Source: Paraburkholderia antibiotica (lineage in GTDB: Bacteria; Pseudomonadota; Gammaproteobacteria; Burkholderiales; Burkholderiaceae). Taken from it: a stretch of DNA of 64,000 nt. The stretch covers positions 124,001 to 188,000 of the forward strand of contig NZ_JABBFZ010000008.1 in the NCBI RefSeq assembly GCF_012927125.1, given 5' to 3'. The notes beneath the pieces are model-generated. The model was not told the origin of the DNA, ran no database searches, and was given only the letters and a program-made list of their open reading frames with translations. A program made the translations under genes and the position numbers. Shown here one piece after another: positions 16,206 to 24,450 of this stretch (its first letter is position 1; every line of letters begins with the position of its first letter).

Positions 16206-17177
16206 TCAGGCGGTGCCGTGCAGCACGTGCTGGAACGTGGCCGACGCCGCTTCGATTGCGCCGCCGCGCGGTTCGTCGCCGCTCGTGCCACTATCGGTCG
16301 GGCGGGCCGCTTGTGCTGGTGGTGCTGCTGGTGCCGATGATGCCGCTTGCGCGGGTTGCCCCGGCTCGTTCGAGCCGCCGTGCTGTGCGCCGGATTGAGC
16401 GTCGGATGGCGTGCCTGGCGAGTTCGGCGTGCCTTCGTGGCCGCCCGCCGACGTACCGTCCGCGCCTTCCGAACCGTCGGCCGCATCGCCGAGCACCGCG
16501 GCGAACGCGGCCAGTTGCGAGCCGTCCGGCAGCGGCGCTTTCAGCGCGGCGACCATCAGCGAAGCCAGACGCGCGATCAGTTGCAGATCGTTCATCGACT
16601 TGCCCTGCGAGAACTCCGAAATCAGGCTGTCGGTATCGGTGCCGGCCAGCACGCCCGAGAGCGCGCCAATCGCGAAGTGCAGCCGCCAGCCGAGTTCTTC
16701 GCGCGGCAGATGCGGCAGCGCGCGCTGGAACGCATCGAAGAAGCGCATCGCGACCGACTCGTAATGCGCGTTCAGAAAGTCGCGGATGAACGACGACGGA
16801 TCGGTGTACGCGCGCCCGAGCAGACGCAGAAACGCCTTGCCGCCGACGCGCGGATCGCGCGAGAGCCGCAGCGCCGGAATGAACATCGCGCCGAGCACGT
16901 GCTCGCAGGTGAGCCGCGCGCCGAGCATCGTGTCGAAACGATCGAGCAGTTTGAGCCGCTCCTGATTGAGCTGGTCCAGACGGCGCGACAGCATCGAGTG
17001 AATCAGCGACTCCTTGCTGCCGAAGTGATAGTTGACCGCCGCGAGATTGACTTCGGCGCGCGAAGTGATCTGCCGCAGCGACATTGCCTCATAGCCGCAT
17101 TCGATGAACAGCGTCTCGGCTGCGTCGAGAATGCGGGACTTGGTATCGCCGGCATGCCGGCCTGTGCGAACTGCCAT
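16206..17177 (-). CDS. TetR-family regulator, PsrA/fatty-acid type
   Basis: The 323-residue product has an N-terminal TetR DNA-binding domain (about 10-60: KSRILDAAETLFIECGYEAM and AEVNLAAVNYHFGSKESLI), close to PsrA, which senses long-chain fatty acyl-CoA and represses beta-oxidation genes. The ligand domain reaches about residue 215. The last 105 residues are an Ala/Gly/Ser/Pro low-complexity tail, which is unusual for TetR proteins (usually about 200-230 residues). ATG 17177 has GGGAG eight bases upstream. Its position upstream of fadE on the same strand and a palindrome at 17223-17240 suggest autoregulation and control of the cluster. Confidence 0.88.
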   Translation of the reverse strand: MAVRTGRHAGDTKSRILDAAETLFIECGYEAMSLRQITSRAEVNLAAVNYHFGSKESLIHSMLSRRLDQLNQERLKLLDRFDTMLGARLTCEHVLGAMFIPALRLSRDPRVGGKAFLRLLGRAYTDPSSFIRDFLNAHYESVAMRFFDAFQRALPHLPREELGWRLHFAIGALSGVLAGTDTDSLISEFSQGKSMNDLQLIARLASLMVAALKAPLPDGSQLAAFAAVLGDAADGSEGADGTSAGGHEGTPNSPGTPSDAQSGAQHGGSNEPGQPAQAASSAPAAPPAQAARPTDSGTSGDEPRGGAIEAASATFQHVLHGTA

Positions 17178-17222
17178 GGTTGCGTCTCCCAGTTGCCGGG
17201 TTGCCGGCTCGCAAACAAGCGA

Positions 17223-17240
17223 TTCAAATTGATATTTGAA
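17223..17240. promoter_or_regulatory. candidate TetR operator palindrome
   Basis: TTCAAAT-TGAT-ATTTGAA is a perfect inverted repeat with seven-base arms, 46 bases upstream of the tetR start. Its AT-rich composition stands out from the surroundings. TetR-family genes often carry such a site in their own promoter. Binding is inferred. Confidence 0.6.
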
Positions 17241-17364
17241 ACAAGCGTTTTTTTAGGATAAAGAAAACAGGTGTAGGCGATCAAGGGGTCGGGCTTGACT
17301 AACTCCTCTAGAAGACCTGACGAAGGTCGTCTTTCCGGGACGCGCGGTGCGTCAGGCCGCGCGG

Positions 17365-17402
17365 AAAATAAAAAAGGCCGTTCCGACGAATCGGAACGGC
17401 CT
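17365..17402 (-). terminator. rho-independent terminator of the MFS gene transcript
   Basis: A perfect 12-base-pair stem AGGCCGTTCCGA / TCGGAACGGCCT with a CGAA loop spans 17375-17402. On the minus strand it is followed directly by a T-rich tail (17374 downward). It faces the right way to end transcripts from the minus-strand MFS gene at 17622-18869. Confidence 0.85.
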
Positions 17403-17621
17403 CGTATAGCTAGCAGTGTGATCTGGCCTTGCGCTCGGATCGGGTTCAACCCGTTGGGTTTAGCCGCTGCGGTTACCCGCCGTGGTTACCCGTGATCTTG
17501 CGCGTGTCTGACGCAGGTTCGCGTCGTGGCGGTTCGAACCGCCTTTGCGGCTATTGTGCCCTGGAACACGCCGGCGCAATAGCCGTTTAGTTCGAACGCT
17601 TGAATCTCCGTGGCCGGTTCG
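17403..17621 (-). ncRNA. structured 3' UTR, possible small RNA
   Basis: The 219 bases between the MFS stop and its terminator hold several dyads: a 13-base stem with one G-U pair (17548-17560 with 17573-17585), a 16-base perfect palindrome (17528-17543), CGGGTT-C-AACCCG (17444-17456), and a repeated GGTTACCCG (17471-17479, 17484-17492). No ORF is convincing. The ending, a GC-rich hairpin plus U-tail, is the shape Hfq-dependent 3'-UTR small RNAs have. No sRNA family is recognised, so this is a hypothesis. Confidence 0.3.
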
Positions 17622-18869
17622 TCAGGCGCGTCCGCCCACTACGCTGCCTGTCGGCTGCGAACCGACTTCGCGCGCGGACTGCGTCATGTCGATACCGCGC
17701 CGCTCGCGGCTGAACGGAATCAGCGCACAGATCACGATCGCGACGATGCCGATCACGACCGCCATCACGAGCGCGTAGTTGTTGCCGTGAAGCTCGGCGA
17801 TTTTCGATTGCAGCGGACCGTTGACCGACGCGATCAGATTGCCGAGTTGATACACGAGACCGGGGAAGGTCGCGCGGATTTCATCGGGCGAGATTTCGTT
17901 CAGATGCACCGGGATCACGCCCCATGCGCCTTGCACCGAGATCTGCATCAGGAACGCGCCGAGCGCGAGCAGCATCGGCGTAGTCGAGAACGCCCATACC
18001 GGCAGCACCGGCAGCGCGATCAACGCGGCGATGAAGATCGCGCGCTTGCGGCCAATCTTCTCCGAGGCCCAGCCGAAGAAGAGCCCGCCGCAGATTGCGC
18101 CGATGTTCAGCGTGATCGTGATCAACGATACCGTGTGCGCGTCGAACTGATGCTGCACGCGCAGGAAGGTCGGATACAGATCCTGCGAGCCGTGCGAGAA
18201 GAAGTTGAACGCGGTCATCAGGATGATCGCGTAGATCGACAGGCCGAGGTTCTGCTTGAGCGTCGTGACGAGGCCCGGTCGCTCTTTCTTTTCGAGCGTC
18301 CGGAAAGCCGGCGATTCCGGCACGTGCGCGCGGATGTACAGCACCAGCAGCGCGGGCAGCACGCCGATGAAGAACATGCCGCGCCAGCCGATGTATTGAT
18401 AGAACAGGCCGAACACGATCGACGCGAGCAGGTAGCCGCTCGGATAGCCGGCCTGCAACAGACCCGAGACGATGCCGCGCGATTTCGGCGGCACGGTTTC
18501 CATTGTCAGCGCACCGCCGACGCCCCATTCGCCGCCCATCGCGATGCCGAACAGCGCGCGCAGCACGAGCAGGGTCATCAGATTTGGCGACAGACCGGAC
18601 AGCAACTCCAGCAGCGAGAAACACGCGATGTTGACCATCAGCGTCGGACGGCGGCCGTATTTGTCGGCGAGCCAGCCGAAAATCAATGCGCCGAGCGGGC
18701 GCATCATCAGCGTCAACATGATCGCGAATGCGACCGCCGGAATGTCGGTATTGAATTCCTGCGCGATATCTTTAAGGACGAACACCATCAGAAAGAAATC
18801 GAATGCGTCGAGTGTCCAGCCCAGATAGGCGGCAATCGTTACGTTTCTCTGTTCCCGAGTCCAGCTCAT
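17622..18869 (-). CDS. MFS transporter, lactate/sialate:H+ symporter (SHS)-like
   Basis: The 415-residue membrane protein has 12 predicted helices. MFS signatures: LDAFDFFLMVFVL in helix 1, the loop GWLADKYGRRPTL between helices 2 and 3, RALFGIAMGGEWGVG in helix 4 and GWASEKIGRKRA in the second half. These fit the SHS branch (lactate and related monocarboxylate permeases, sialate symporters). The substrate cannot be read from the sequence. ATG 18869 has GAGGAG eight bases upstream. A canonical terminator lies 220 bases after its stop. Confidence 0.85.
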   Translation of the reverse strand: MSWTREQRNVTIAAYLGWTLDAFDFFLMVFVLKDIAQEFNTDIPAVAFAIMLTLMMRPLGALIFGWLADKYGRRPTLMVNIACFSLLELLSGLSPNLMTLLVLRALFGIAMGGEWGVGGALTMETVPPKSRGIVSGLLQAGYPSGYLLASIVFGLFYQYIGWRGMFFIGVLPALLVLYIRAHVPESPAFRTLEKKERPGLVTTLKQNLGLSIYAIILMTAFNFFSHGSQDLYPTFLRVQHQFDAHTVSLITITLNIGAICGGLFFGWASEKIGRKRAIFIAALIALPVLPVWAFSTTPMLLALGAFLMQISVQGAWGVIPVHLNEISPDEIRATFPGLVYQLGNLIASVNGPLQSKIAELHGNNYALVMAVVIGIVAIVICALIPFSRERRGIDMTQSAREVGSQPTGSVVGGRA

Positions 18870-19164
18870 CGATTGATCTCCTCAGTCTCCACAAACCCGC
18901 GTTTGACACGGGTGGCACGATTGCCCCTTGCGCCCTATGGCAGGCGCTTTCCGGCGAGTGTACGCCGAGCGTTAAGCGTCTGCATGGTTGAACCGGCTTT
19001 TCTCCGTGTTAATCCGGAGAGCAAATTTCGTGCTGAATCCGCAACGCATGAATAATGTCGGTTAATCGTAATTATTGTATTGATTGTGTTTGTATTTATG
19101 TTTGTTATTTGTAATTTTTAATCCGATTCTGAGGATATTTCGACCTAAAGCGAATAACGGTTTG
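18870..19164. promoter_or_regulatory. promoter region with AT-rich tract
   Basis: This is the upstream region of the MFS gene ending at 18869 and the downstream region of the MFS gene ending at 19165. Bases 19045-19140 are strikingly AT-rich for this genome. TCTCCG-TGTTAAT-CCGGAGA (about 18999-19020) can form a hairpin. No gene is seen. Confidence 0.4.
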
Positions 19165-20508
19165 CTAGCGTATGTCGTCGGAGGGCATAGGCATCGCGCG
19201 TTCCGACAGACCGTCGCATGCATTGCGCAGCGTGCCGGCGAAGCTGAGCCACAGCACCAGCGAGCCGAGCGATACCGCGCCCAGCGCGACGAACGCACCG
19301 GCGTAGCCGAAGTGCTGCGCGAGCAGGCCGCCGACGAGCGGGCTGAGCGCAGCGCCCACGCCCTGCGCGGTCGCGGTTGCACCTTGCGCGACGTTGACGC
19401 GGCCGGTGCCTTCCATCAGTCGCACCACGAGCGCGGGCACCGCGACGCTTTGCAGCCCCGCGCCGATGCCGTCGAGAAACTGTACCGGCCATACGCCGAC
19501 GGCGTCCATCATCAGCGCGGCGAGCAAGCCGCGTACCGGCAGCGCGAGCCATGAGACCAGTAGCACCCACCAGTAGCCATACGCACGCAGCAGGCGCGGC
19601 GCGAGCCATGCGGCGCCGACCATCACCAGTTGCGCGACCACGATGGTCTGCGCGGTGAACGCGCTGGGGTCGCCGCGATGCGCGGCCACCACGCCCATCC
19701 CGTAGAGCGGCAGCATCGCGGCATTGCCGAGGTGAAAAAAGGCCAGCGACGCGCCGAGCAGTGCGAGTGGGCGATTGCGTAGTAGCGTGCGTAGTGCGCC
19801 GGGGTGGGGCTCGGTGCGGGAGGCGAAATCGTTTTCTGATGCGGTGCTTGAGCGGTGAGCGGAGCGGCCGATGTGGCCGGTTTGGTCGGTTTGGTCGGTT
19901 TGGTCGGAGGCTTCGCGGTCCTCGGATGGAGCCGCTTCGAGGCCGCGTGCGCTCGCATAGTCGATCGAGCGCGCCGGAATCAGCCCGATGCTCGCGATTG
20001 CCAGCGCCGCGAAAATCGCGCACAGCGCGAACACGGCGCCGAAGCCGTAATGCCAGCCGAACCAGCCCGCGAGCGCGGCGCCGACCACGTTGCCGGCGTG
20101 GTTCGCCATCTGGTTGCGCCCGAACTGCCGGTCGAAGCCGGCCGCGCGCACCATGCCGAGTGTCACGCCGGCGACGGCGGGCATCAGCACCGACGCGCCG
20201 AGCGCGGCCAGCACCTGCGAAGCCAACACCGCCGCGTAAGTGCGCGAAGGCAGCAGCGCAAGCGACGCGAGCGTGGTCGCGACGATCCCCACAACCATCA
20301 GCGCGCGTTTGCTGCGCGTCGCATCGACGAGCGCACCGGCAAACGGCGTGGCGGCCATCGCGGCGAGCCCGGCGAGCGTCATCACGGAGCCGATTTCGTC
20401 GGCTTGCCAGCCGCGCGCGAGCAACAGCACGCCGATGAACGGACCGACGCCGGCCTGCACGTCGGCGAGAAAGAAGTTGAGCGCTTCGAGCGCGCGCAGC
20501 GGTTTCAT
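19165..20508 (-). CDS. MFS transporter (drug or metabolite efflux type)
   Basis: The 447-residue protein has two six-helix halves. The first begins LRALEALNFFLADVQAGVGP and has GALVDATRSKRALMVVG; the second has LLRNRPLALLGASLAFFHLG. The central cytoplasmic loop is lengthened by a poorly conserved stretch with three in-frame DQT repeats (nine-base DNA repeats at 19879-19905). The frame is open far upstream to 21219, but conservation-like sequence begins only at the ATG at 20508, so I start there; no good ribosome site is visible and the start is uncertain. Substrate unknown. Confidence 0.8.
   Translation of the reverse strand: MKPLRALEALNFFLADVQAGVGPFIGVLLLARGWQADEIGSVMTLAGLAAMAATPFAGALVDATRSKRALMVVGIVATTLASLALLPSRTYAAVLASQVLAALGASVLMPAVAGVTLGMVRAAGFDRQFGRNQMANHAGNVVGAALAGWFGWHYGFGAVFALCAIFAALAIASIGLIPARSIDYASARGLEAAPSEDREASDQTDQTDQTGHIGRSAHRSSTASENDFASRTEPHPGALRTLLRNRPLALLGASLAFFHLGNAAMLPLYGMGVVAAHRGDPSAFTAQTIVVAQLVMVGAAWLAPRLLRAYGYWWVLLVSWLALPVRGLLAALMMDAVGVWPVQFLDGIGAGLQSVAVPALVVRLMEGTGRVNVAQGATATAQGVGAALSPLVGGLLAQHFGYAGAFVALGAVSLGSLVLWLSFAGTLRNACDGLSERAMPMPSDDIR
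19879..19905. repeat. three perfect 9-bp repeats inside an MFS gene
   Basis: GGTTTGGTC occurs three times in tandem. On the coding (minus) strand this gives DQT-DQT-DQT in the central loop of the transporter. Because the unit is nine bases, copy number can change without a frameshift. Confidence 0.8.
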
Positions 20509-21279
20509 CGGTGCGGGCGCTGGGGGCGAACGTGTGGTGGGTGAGGCGGGCGCAGCGCCGGTTGTGGGCGCGGCGGCGAAATGGGCTTCCGCAGGTTGCG
20601 CGGGTTGTGCGGGATTTGCTGGCCATATCCGAGTTCGATGCTTCGAAGCGCGGACCGTGACATCTGCTGGCGTGGGCTCGTCGTCAAAACGTCGATCTCC
20701 TGAGCAGGGTTGAGCAGCGAATCGGTCGGAACGGGCAAGGGCTTCGCGAGTCGCGGTGGAGCGGGTGGTTCGGTGCCCGAGGTCGATGCTGGTGCTCGTG
20801 CTGACGCACTCGTTCGCTTGTCGGTGACAGGTTGGAGAGGCTGCCGTTCGCGACAGTTCCATCCGTTGTCCTGACGATATCAGTCGCCGAGGCCTGTCGT
20901 CATGCGCCGCGGGTCGGTGGGCGGCGCGAATGCGAGCGCGTCGATCGGTGAACAGGGGAGAAGCGCTGCCGCAGCGGCGCACCTGTTGCTCATCGTCGCT
21001 TCGTGATCTTGTGTGCGGCGGACGGTCACGCAGTCGTCGCGCGCGCTCGACTGTCGGGCACATTTCGAGGAACTTCGATCGCGACGTGATGCACGCTGAT
21101 TCGAGCGTGGCGAGGGCCACGGCGTGCCGTTGTTGGGTGACGTGTTCAGCGACGTGATGCAGGCCCCATCGGTTCGATCGCGCGTGCCGTTCAGGTACAG
21201 TTGTCCGCATCGTCCGCATTGATCTGCGTATAACCGGGCGTCGTCCTTCGTACTCTTCGCCAACCCATCGACTATCGTA
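20509..21279. other. intergenic region between divergent genes
   Basis: This 771-base region separates the MFS gene (minus) from the hypothetical gene at 21280 (plus). Several frames are open, including the upstream extension of the MFS frame to 21219, but none has a ribosome site or protein-like composition. I see no RNA gene or repeat. It should hold the promoters of both neighbours. Confidence 0.45.
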
Positions 21280-22728
21280 ATGTTCTTGCCACCGTCGTCT
21301 TCATTGCTCGCCGCGCTGCTCGACGGCGTCGCGCGTCGTTACCGGCTGCCGGCGCTCGCGGGGAGTTCCGAGTCGACGCAACCCGCCAGCCCCGCGACGA
21401 TGCTCGCACTCGCGATCGAGCAGGCGTGCGAGGCGAAGTCACGCGGTGAAGCGCCCGACGCGGCCAACGCCCAGCATTTCACCGACGCGCTCGCGCAAGT
21501 GATCCGCGAAGCGCTGCGCCACAAAGCCGGCGACCCGGCGTTTCAGGCGCTGCTGATGCGGCATCGCTCGGACGTGGTGCGCGAATACGCGTCGCTGTCC
21601 GCACAGGCGAGCCACGACCGTCGGCAGATTCACGCGACCGTCAATACGATCGCTCATCCGGCCAAACAGGAGCGGCTGGGCGCGGGCCCGCAACGCGATG
21701 CGCTCGCGCGGCTGCACGCATCGGCGTTTGCCGACGCATGGGCGCAACTCGACACCGCCGTGCAAGCCTGCCTCGACACAACCGCGATCACTCACGACGC
21801 GACGTTGCGGCGCGGCCTCGCGCAGCTGCGCGACAGCGCCGAGTTGCAGCGCCTGCAGCGTCTTCACACGCTGGCATCGGATCAACGCGTGCGGGACTAT
21901 CAGTCACTATGTGAGCGACAGGGACCGCGCCCCGGCAGTGCGAGCGCGATCGCGCGAGGCGCGAGTTCGAAACAGCGCGGCGCCGAAGTCGAGGCGCTGG
22001 CGAGCGAGTCGCTCGAACGACTCGCGCAGCGGCTGAATGAAGTCGAGCGCGAGGTGAAGAGAGCAGGGCGCGCGGACGACCCATACGTGTCGTATCGCGT
22101 GGTGAATTCGATGCGCGTGCCCGCGACGATTCCCGCGAGCCACGAGCGCGCGAAGACCGAATGGGATGTGGTGCTGCTGCGGCAGACCCGGCGGCAACCA
22201 TCAACATCCGCCGACTCCGCCGCATGGGATCTATGCCTGCTGATCGAAGCCAAGGCTTCCGTCGATGCGGCCACCACCGATCTGCCGCGACTCCTGCGCG
22301 GTCTCACGCTGCTCGCGCAGGCCGACCCGACTCTCGTGTACGAGTTTCGGACCGAGCAAGGTACGGTGCGCGTGAACGGTGCATCGCTTGCCGCGTTGCA
22401 AACCGATGCCGTCGCGCTCGCGCGAACCGTGCTCTATTGCTGCGATGCATCCGCCGACGCGACGCCGCGCGTGCTGAGTCCCGCTAGCCGGATGCAATTG
22501 CTGTCGGCGCCGGCCAGTCTGGAATTCGCGAGCGCACTGGCGGACGGCCACAACCCGGCTTGCACGGAACTCGAACCGGTCTGGCGCGAGTTGATCGAAG
22601 CGCCGCGCTGGCGAGCAGTGCTCGGCCAATATTCGACGTTGCGGCAGGTTCGCGAGTTGATGGTGCATACGCTGGATCTGCGCGAAGCGGTCGACAATCT
22701 CGACAACCTCGGCAACGGGCACGGCTAA
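21280..22728 (+). CDS. hypothetical protein with possible PD-(D/E)XK nuclease core
   Basis: The 482-residue product is not one whose function I recognise. The first 230 residues are mostly helical and Ala/Gln/Arg-rich. Residues 233-330 show an arrangement like the PD-(D/E)XK nuclease fold: an acidic helix (GAEVEALASESLERLA), then EWDVVLL with Asp296, then LLIEAKAS with Glu323 and Lys325. The D-x26-E-x-K spacing and the hydrophobic strands around it fit metal-dependent nucleases. A basic VSYRVVNSMRVP segment lies between. It is divergent from the MFS gene and convergent with an aldehyde dehydrogenase gene, so context gives no role. The nuclease suggestion is motif-based only. Confidence 0.75.
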   Translation: MFLPPSSSLLAALLDGVARRYRLPALAGSSESTQPASPATMLALAIEQACEAKSRGEAPDAANAQHFTDALAQVIREALRHKAGDPAFQALLMRHRSDVVREYASLSAQASHDRRQIHATVNTIAHPAKQERLGAGPQRDALARLHASAFADAWAQLDTAVQACLDTTAITHDATLRRGLAQLRDSAELQRLQRLHTLASDQRVRDYQSLCERQGPRPGSASAIARGASSKQRGAEVEALASESLERLAQRLNEVEREVKRAGRADDPYVSYRVVNSMRVPATIPASHERAKTEWDVVLLRQTRRQPSTSADSAAWDLCLLIEAKASVDAATTDLPRLLRGLTLLAQADPTLVYEFRTEQGTVRVNGASLAALQTDAVALARTVLYCCDASADATPRVLSPASRMQLLSAPASLEFASALADGHNPACTELEPVWRELIEAPRWRAVLGQYSTLRQVRELMVHTLDLREAVDNLDNLGNGHG

Positions 22729-22752
22729 AACGAACGACGCGCGCTCGTCACT

Positions 22753-24174
22753 TCACAACTGCAGCGCCTTGTATTCCAGAAACTCCTCCAGCCCATACTT
22801 GCCGCCTTCGCGTCCGCGGCCGGACATCCTGAACCCGCCAAACGGCGCATCGGGATTGAACGGTGCGCCATTCACGTCGACCTGTCCCGCGCGAATGCGC
22901 TTCGCGACCTGGCGCGCGCGGAGCGGATCGGACGACCAGACCGCGCCGGCCAGTCCATAGCGGCTGTCGTTCGCGAGCGCGATCGCGTGTTCGTCGTCGT
23001 CGTACGGAATGATGCAGAGGACCGGCCCGAAGATTTCTTCCTGCGCGATCGTCATCCGGTTGTCGACGTTCGCAAAGACGGTCGGCTGAACATAGAAGCC
23101 ACCAGCGGGAACCCCTTGCGGAAAATCCGTGCCGCCCGTCACGAGGGTGGCGCCTTCGGCGACGCCCGTTGCGATATGGGCGCGGACTCTCGCCGCCTGT
23201 GCCGCGGACGTGAGCGGGCCGAGCTTCGTGTCCGGCGCAAGCGGATCGCCTGGCGTCAGACGTTCGCTGGCGGCTTGAGCAAGCCGCGCGGCTTCGTCGT
23301 GCAACGCGCGCGGCACCAGCATGCGCGTCAACGCGGTGCAGGTCTGCCCGGAGTTCAGAAAGCAGCGGTTGACGCTCGCGCGGACCGCGAGCGCGAGATC
23401 GGCGTCGTCGAGAATGAGCGACGCGCTTTTGCCGCCGAGTTCGAGCGCCACGCGTTTCATCGCGGGCGCGGCAAGCTCGGCGATGCGCTGGCCGGCCTGG
23501 GTCGAACCGGTGAATGAAATCATGTCGACGTCGGGGTGCGCGACCAGCGGTTCGCCGACGCAAGCCGCCGTGCCGCTCACCAGATTGAAGACGCCGGCAG
23601 GCAACTGCGCCTGATCGACGATCTCGGTCAGCACGAACGCATTGCACGGCGCGACTTCAGACGGCTTGAGCACGACGGTGCAGCCGGCCGCGAGCGCCGC
23701 GGCCACCTTCAGCGCGATCTGATGGAGCGGATAGTTCCATGGCGTGATCGCCGCCACCACGCCGACCGGTTCGCGCAGCACCAGCGAATGACCGACCTGT
23801 TCCTCGAACGCAAACTCGGCGGCCAATTGCGCATAGTGCGCGAAGTTGCGGACGGGCAATTCCACCTGGATCGCTCTGGCGAGCTTCAACGGCATGCCGA
23901 CTTCCCGCGCGATGAGGTGGGCGAGACGATCGGCGTGCGCGTTCAACGCGGCGGCAATACGCGCAAGAAACGTCGCCCGCTGAGCCGGTGGCGTGCCCGA
24001 CCAGCCGGCCAGTGCCGCCCGTGCGTGAGCGACCGCGAGATCGACTTCACGCGCGCTCGCGTTGGGAATCCGGCCCATCACGCTGCCATGGCCCGCATCG
24101 AAAACATCTAACGAATCGGCATGCGCGGGCTTCAGCCACTTTCCGCCGATGTACACCTGATCGTAAGTCAGCAT
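22753..24174 (-). CDS. NAD(P)-dependent aldehyde dehydrogenase
   Basis: The 473-residue enzyme oxidises an aldehyde to the acid. Signs: ITPWNYPLHQ (about 145), the glycine motif FTGSTQAG, ELGGKSASLIL with the general-base Glu (about 245), catalytic Cys279 in NSGQTCTALTR, and QEEIFGPVLCI. ATG 24174 has AAGGAGG five bases upstream; the longer frame to 24309 is not needed. It is divergent from an ACS-type permease and a benzoylformate-decarboxylase-like gene, whose product would be an aldehyde, so a benzaldehyde-type or other aldehyde substrate made by that enzyme is plausible. Confidence 0.9.
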   Translation of the reverse strand: MLTYDQVYIGGKWLKPAHADSLDVFDAGHGSVMGRIPNASAREVDLAVAHARAALAGWSGTPPAQRATFLARIAAALNAHADRLAHLIAREVGMPLKLARAIQVELPVRNFAHYAQLAAEFAFEEQVGHSLVLREPVGVVAAITPWNYPLHQIALKVAAALAAGCTVVLKPSEVAPCNAFVLTEIVDQAQLPAGVFNLVSGTAACVGEPLVAHPDVDMISFTGSTQAGQRIAELAAPAMKRVALELGGKSASLILDDADLALAVRASVNRCFLNSGQTCTALTRMLVPRALHDEAARLAQAASERLTPGDPLAPDTKLGPLTSAAQAARVRAHIATGVAEGATLVTGGTDFPQGVPAGGFYVQPTVFANVDNRMTIAQEEIFGPVLCIIPYDDDEHAIALANDSRYGLAGAVWSSDPLRARQVAKRIRAGQVDVNGAPFNPDAPFGGFRMSGRGREGGKYGLEEFLEYKALQL

Positions 24175-24450
24175 GAGTCCTCCTTTGCGTTCGTTTGCGA
24201 CGCGCATCTTACGGCTCGCGTGCGTGCCTGTTCGGGGAGCCAGCGTGTCGTGTTGCTCACCGATTCCGGGTATCGCCGCGTGACTTGCGCGCCAGGCCGC
24301 GCGACTCACCGATCGATCCGTTCGCGCTACCTGCTTTCGGGGATAGACGTCATTTGTCGCGCGCCTATCCTTTCACTCACGCAGCAACAACGACGAACGG
24401 CGAACACGCGACATGCAGGTATCGCCGGAAAGACAAAACAGGAGGAGACA
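24175..24450. promoter_or_regulatory. divergent promoter region aldehyde dehydrogenase / permease operon
   Basis: This 276-base gap separates the minus-strand aldehyde dehydrogenase from the plus-strand permease operon. Divergent arrangement suggests shared control. I could not identify a clear operator. Confidence 0.45.

Noticed and set aside
13495..16398. 967-codon plus-strand open frame antisense to fadE
   Set aside because: It is a GC-rich shadow frame full of Arg and Ala with no domain or ribosome site; fadE on the other strand is well supported.
17521..17560. tRNA T-arm, because of GGTTCGAACC
   Set aside because: The 16-base palindrome gives a six-base loop, not the seven-base T loop, and no acceptor, D or anticodon arms fit around it.
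17610..19055. 481-codon plus-strand frame antisense to the SHS-type permease
   Set aside because: Composition (Arg/His/Gln-rich) is typical of the antisense of a membrane protein; no motif seen.
20509..21219. 236-codon N-terminal extension of the MFS gene
   Set aside because: Not membrane-like, not conserved-looking, low-complexity; the transporter fold starts at the ATG at 20508.
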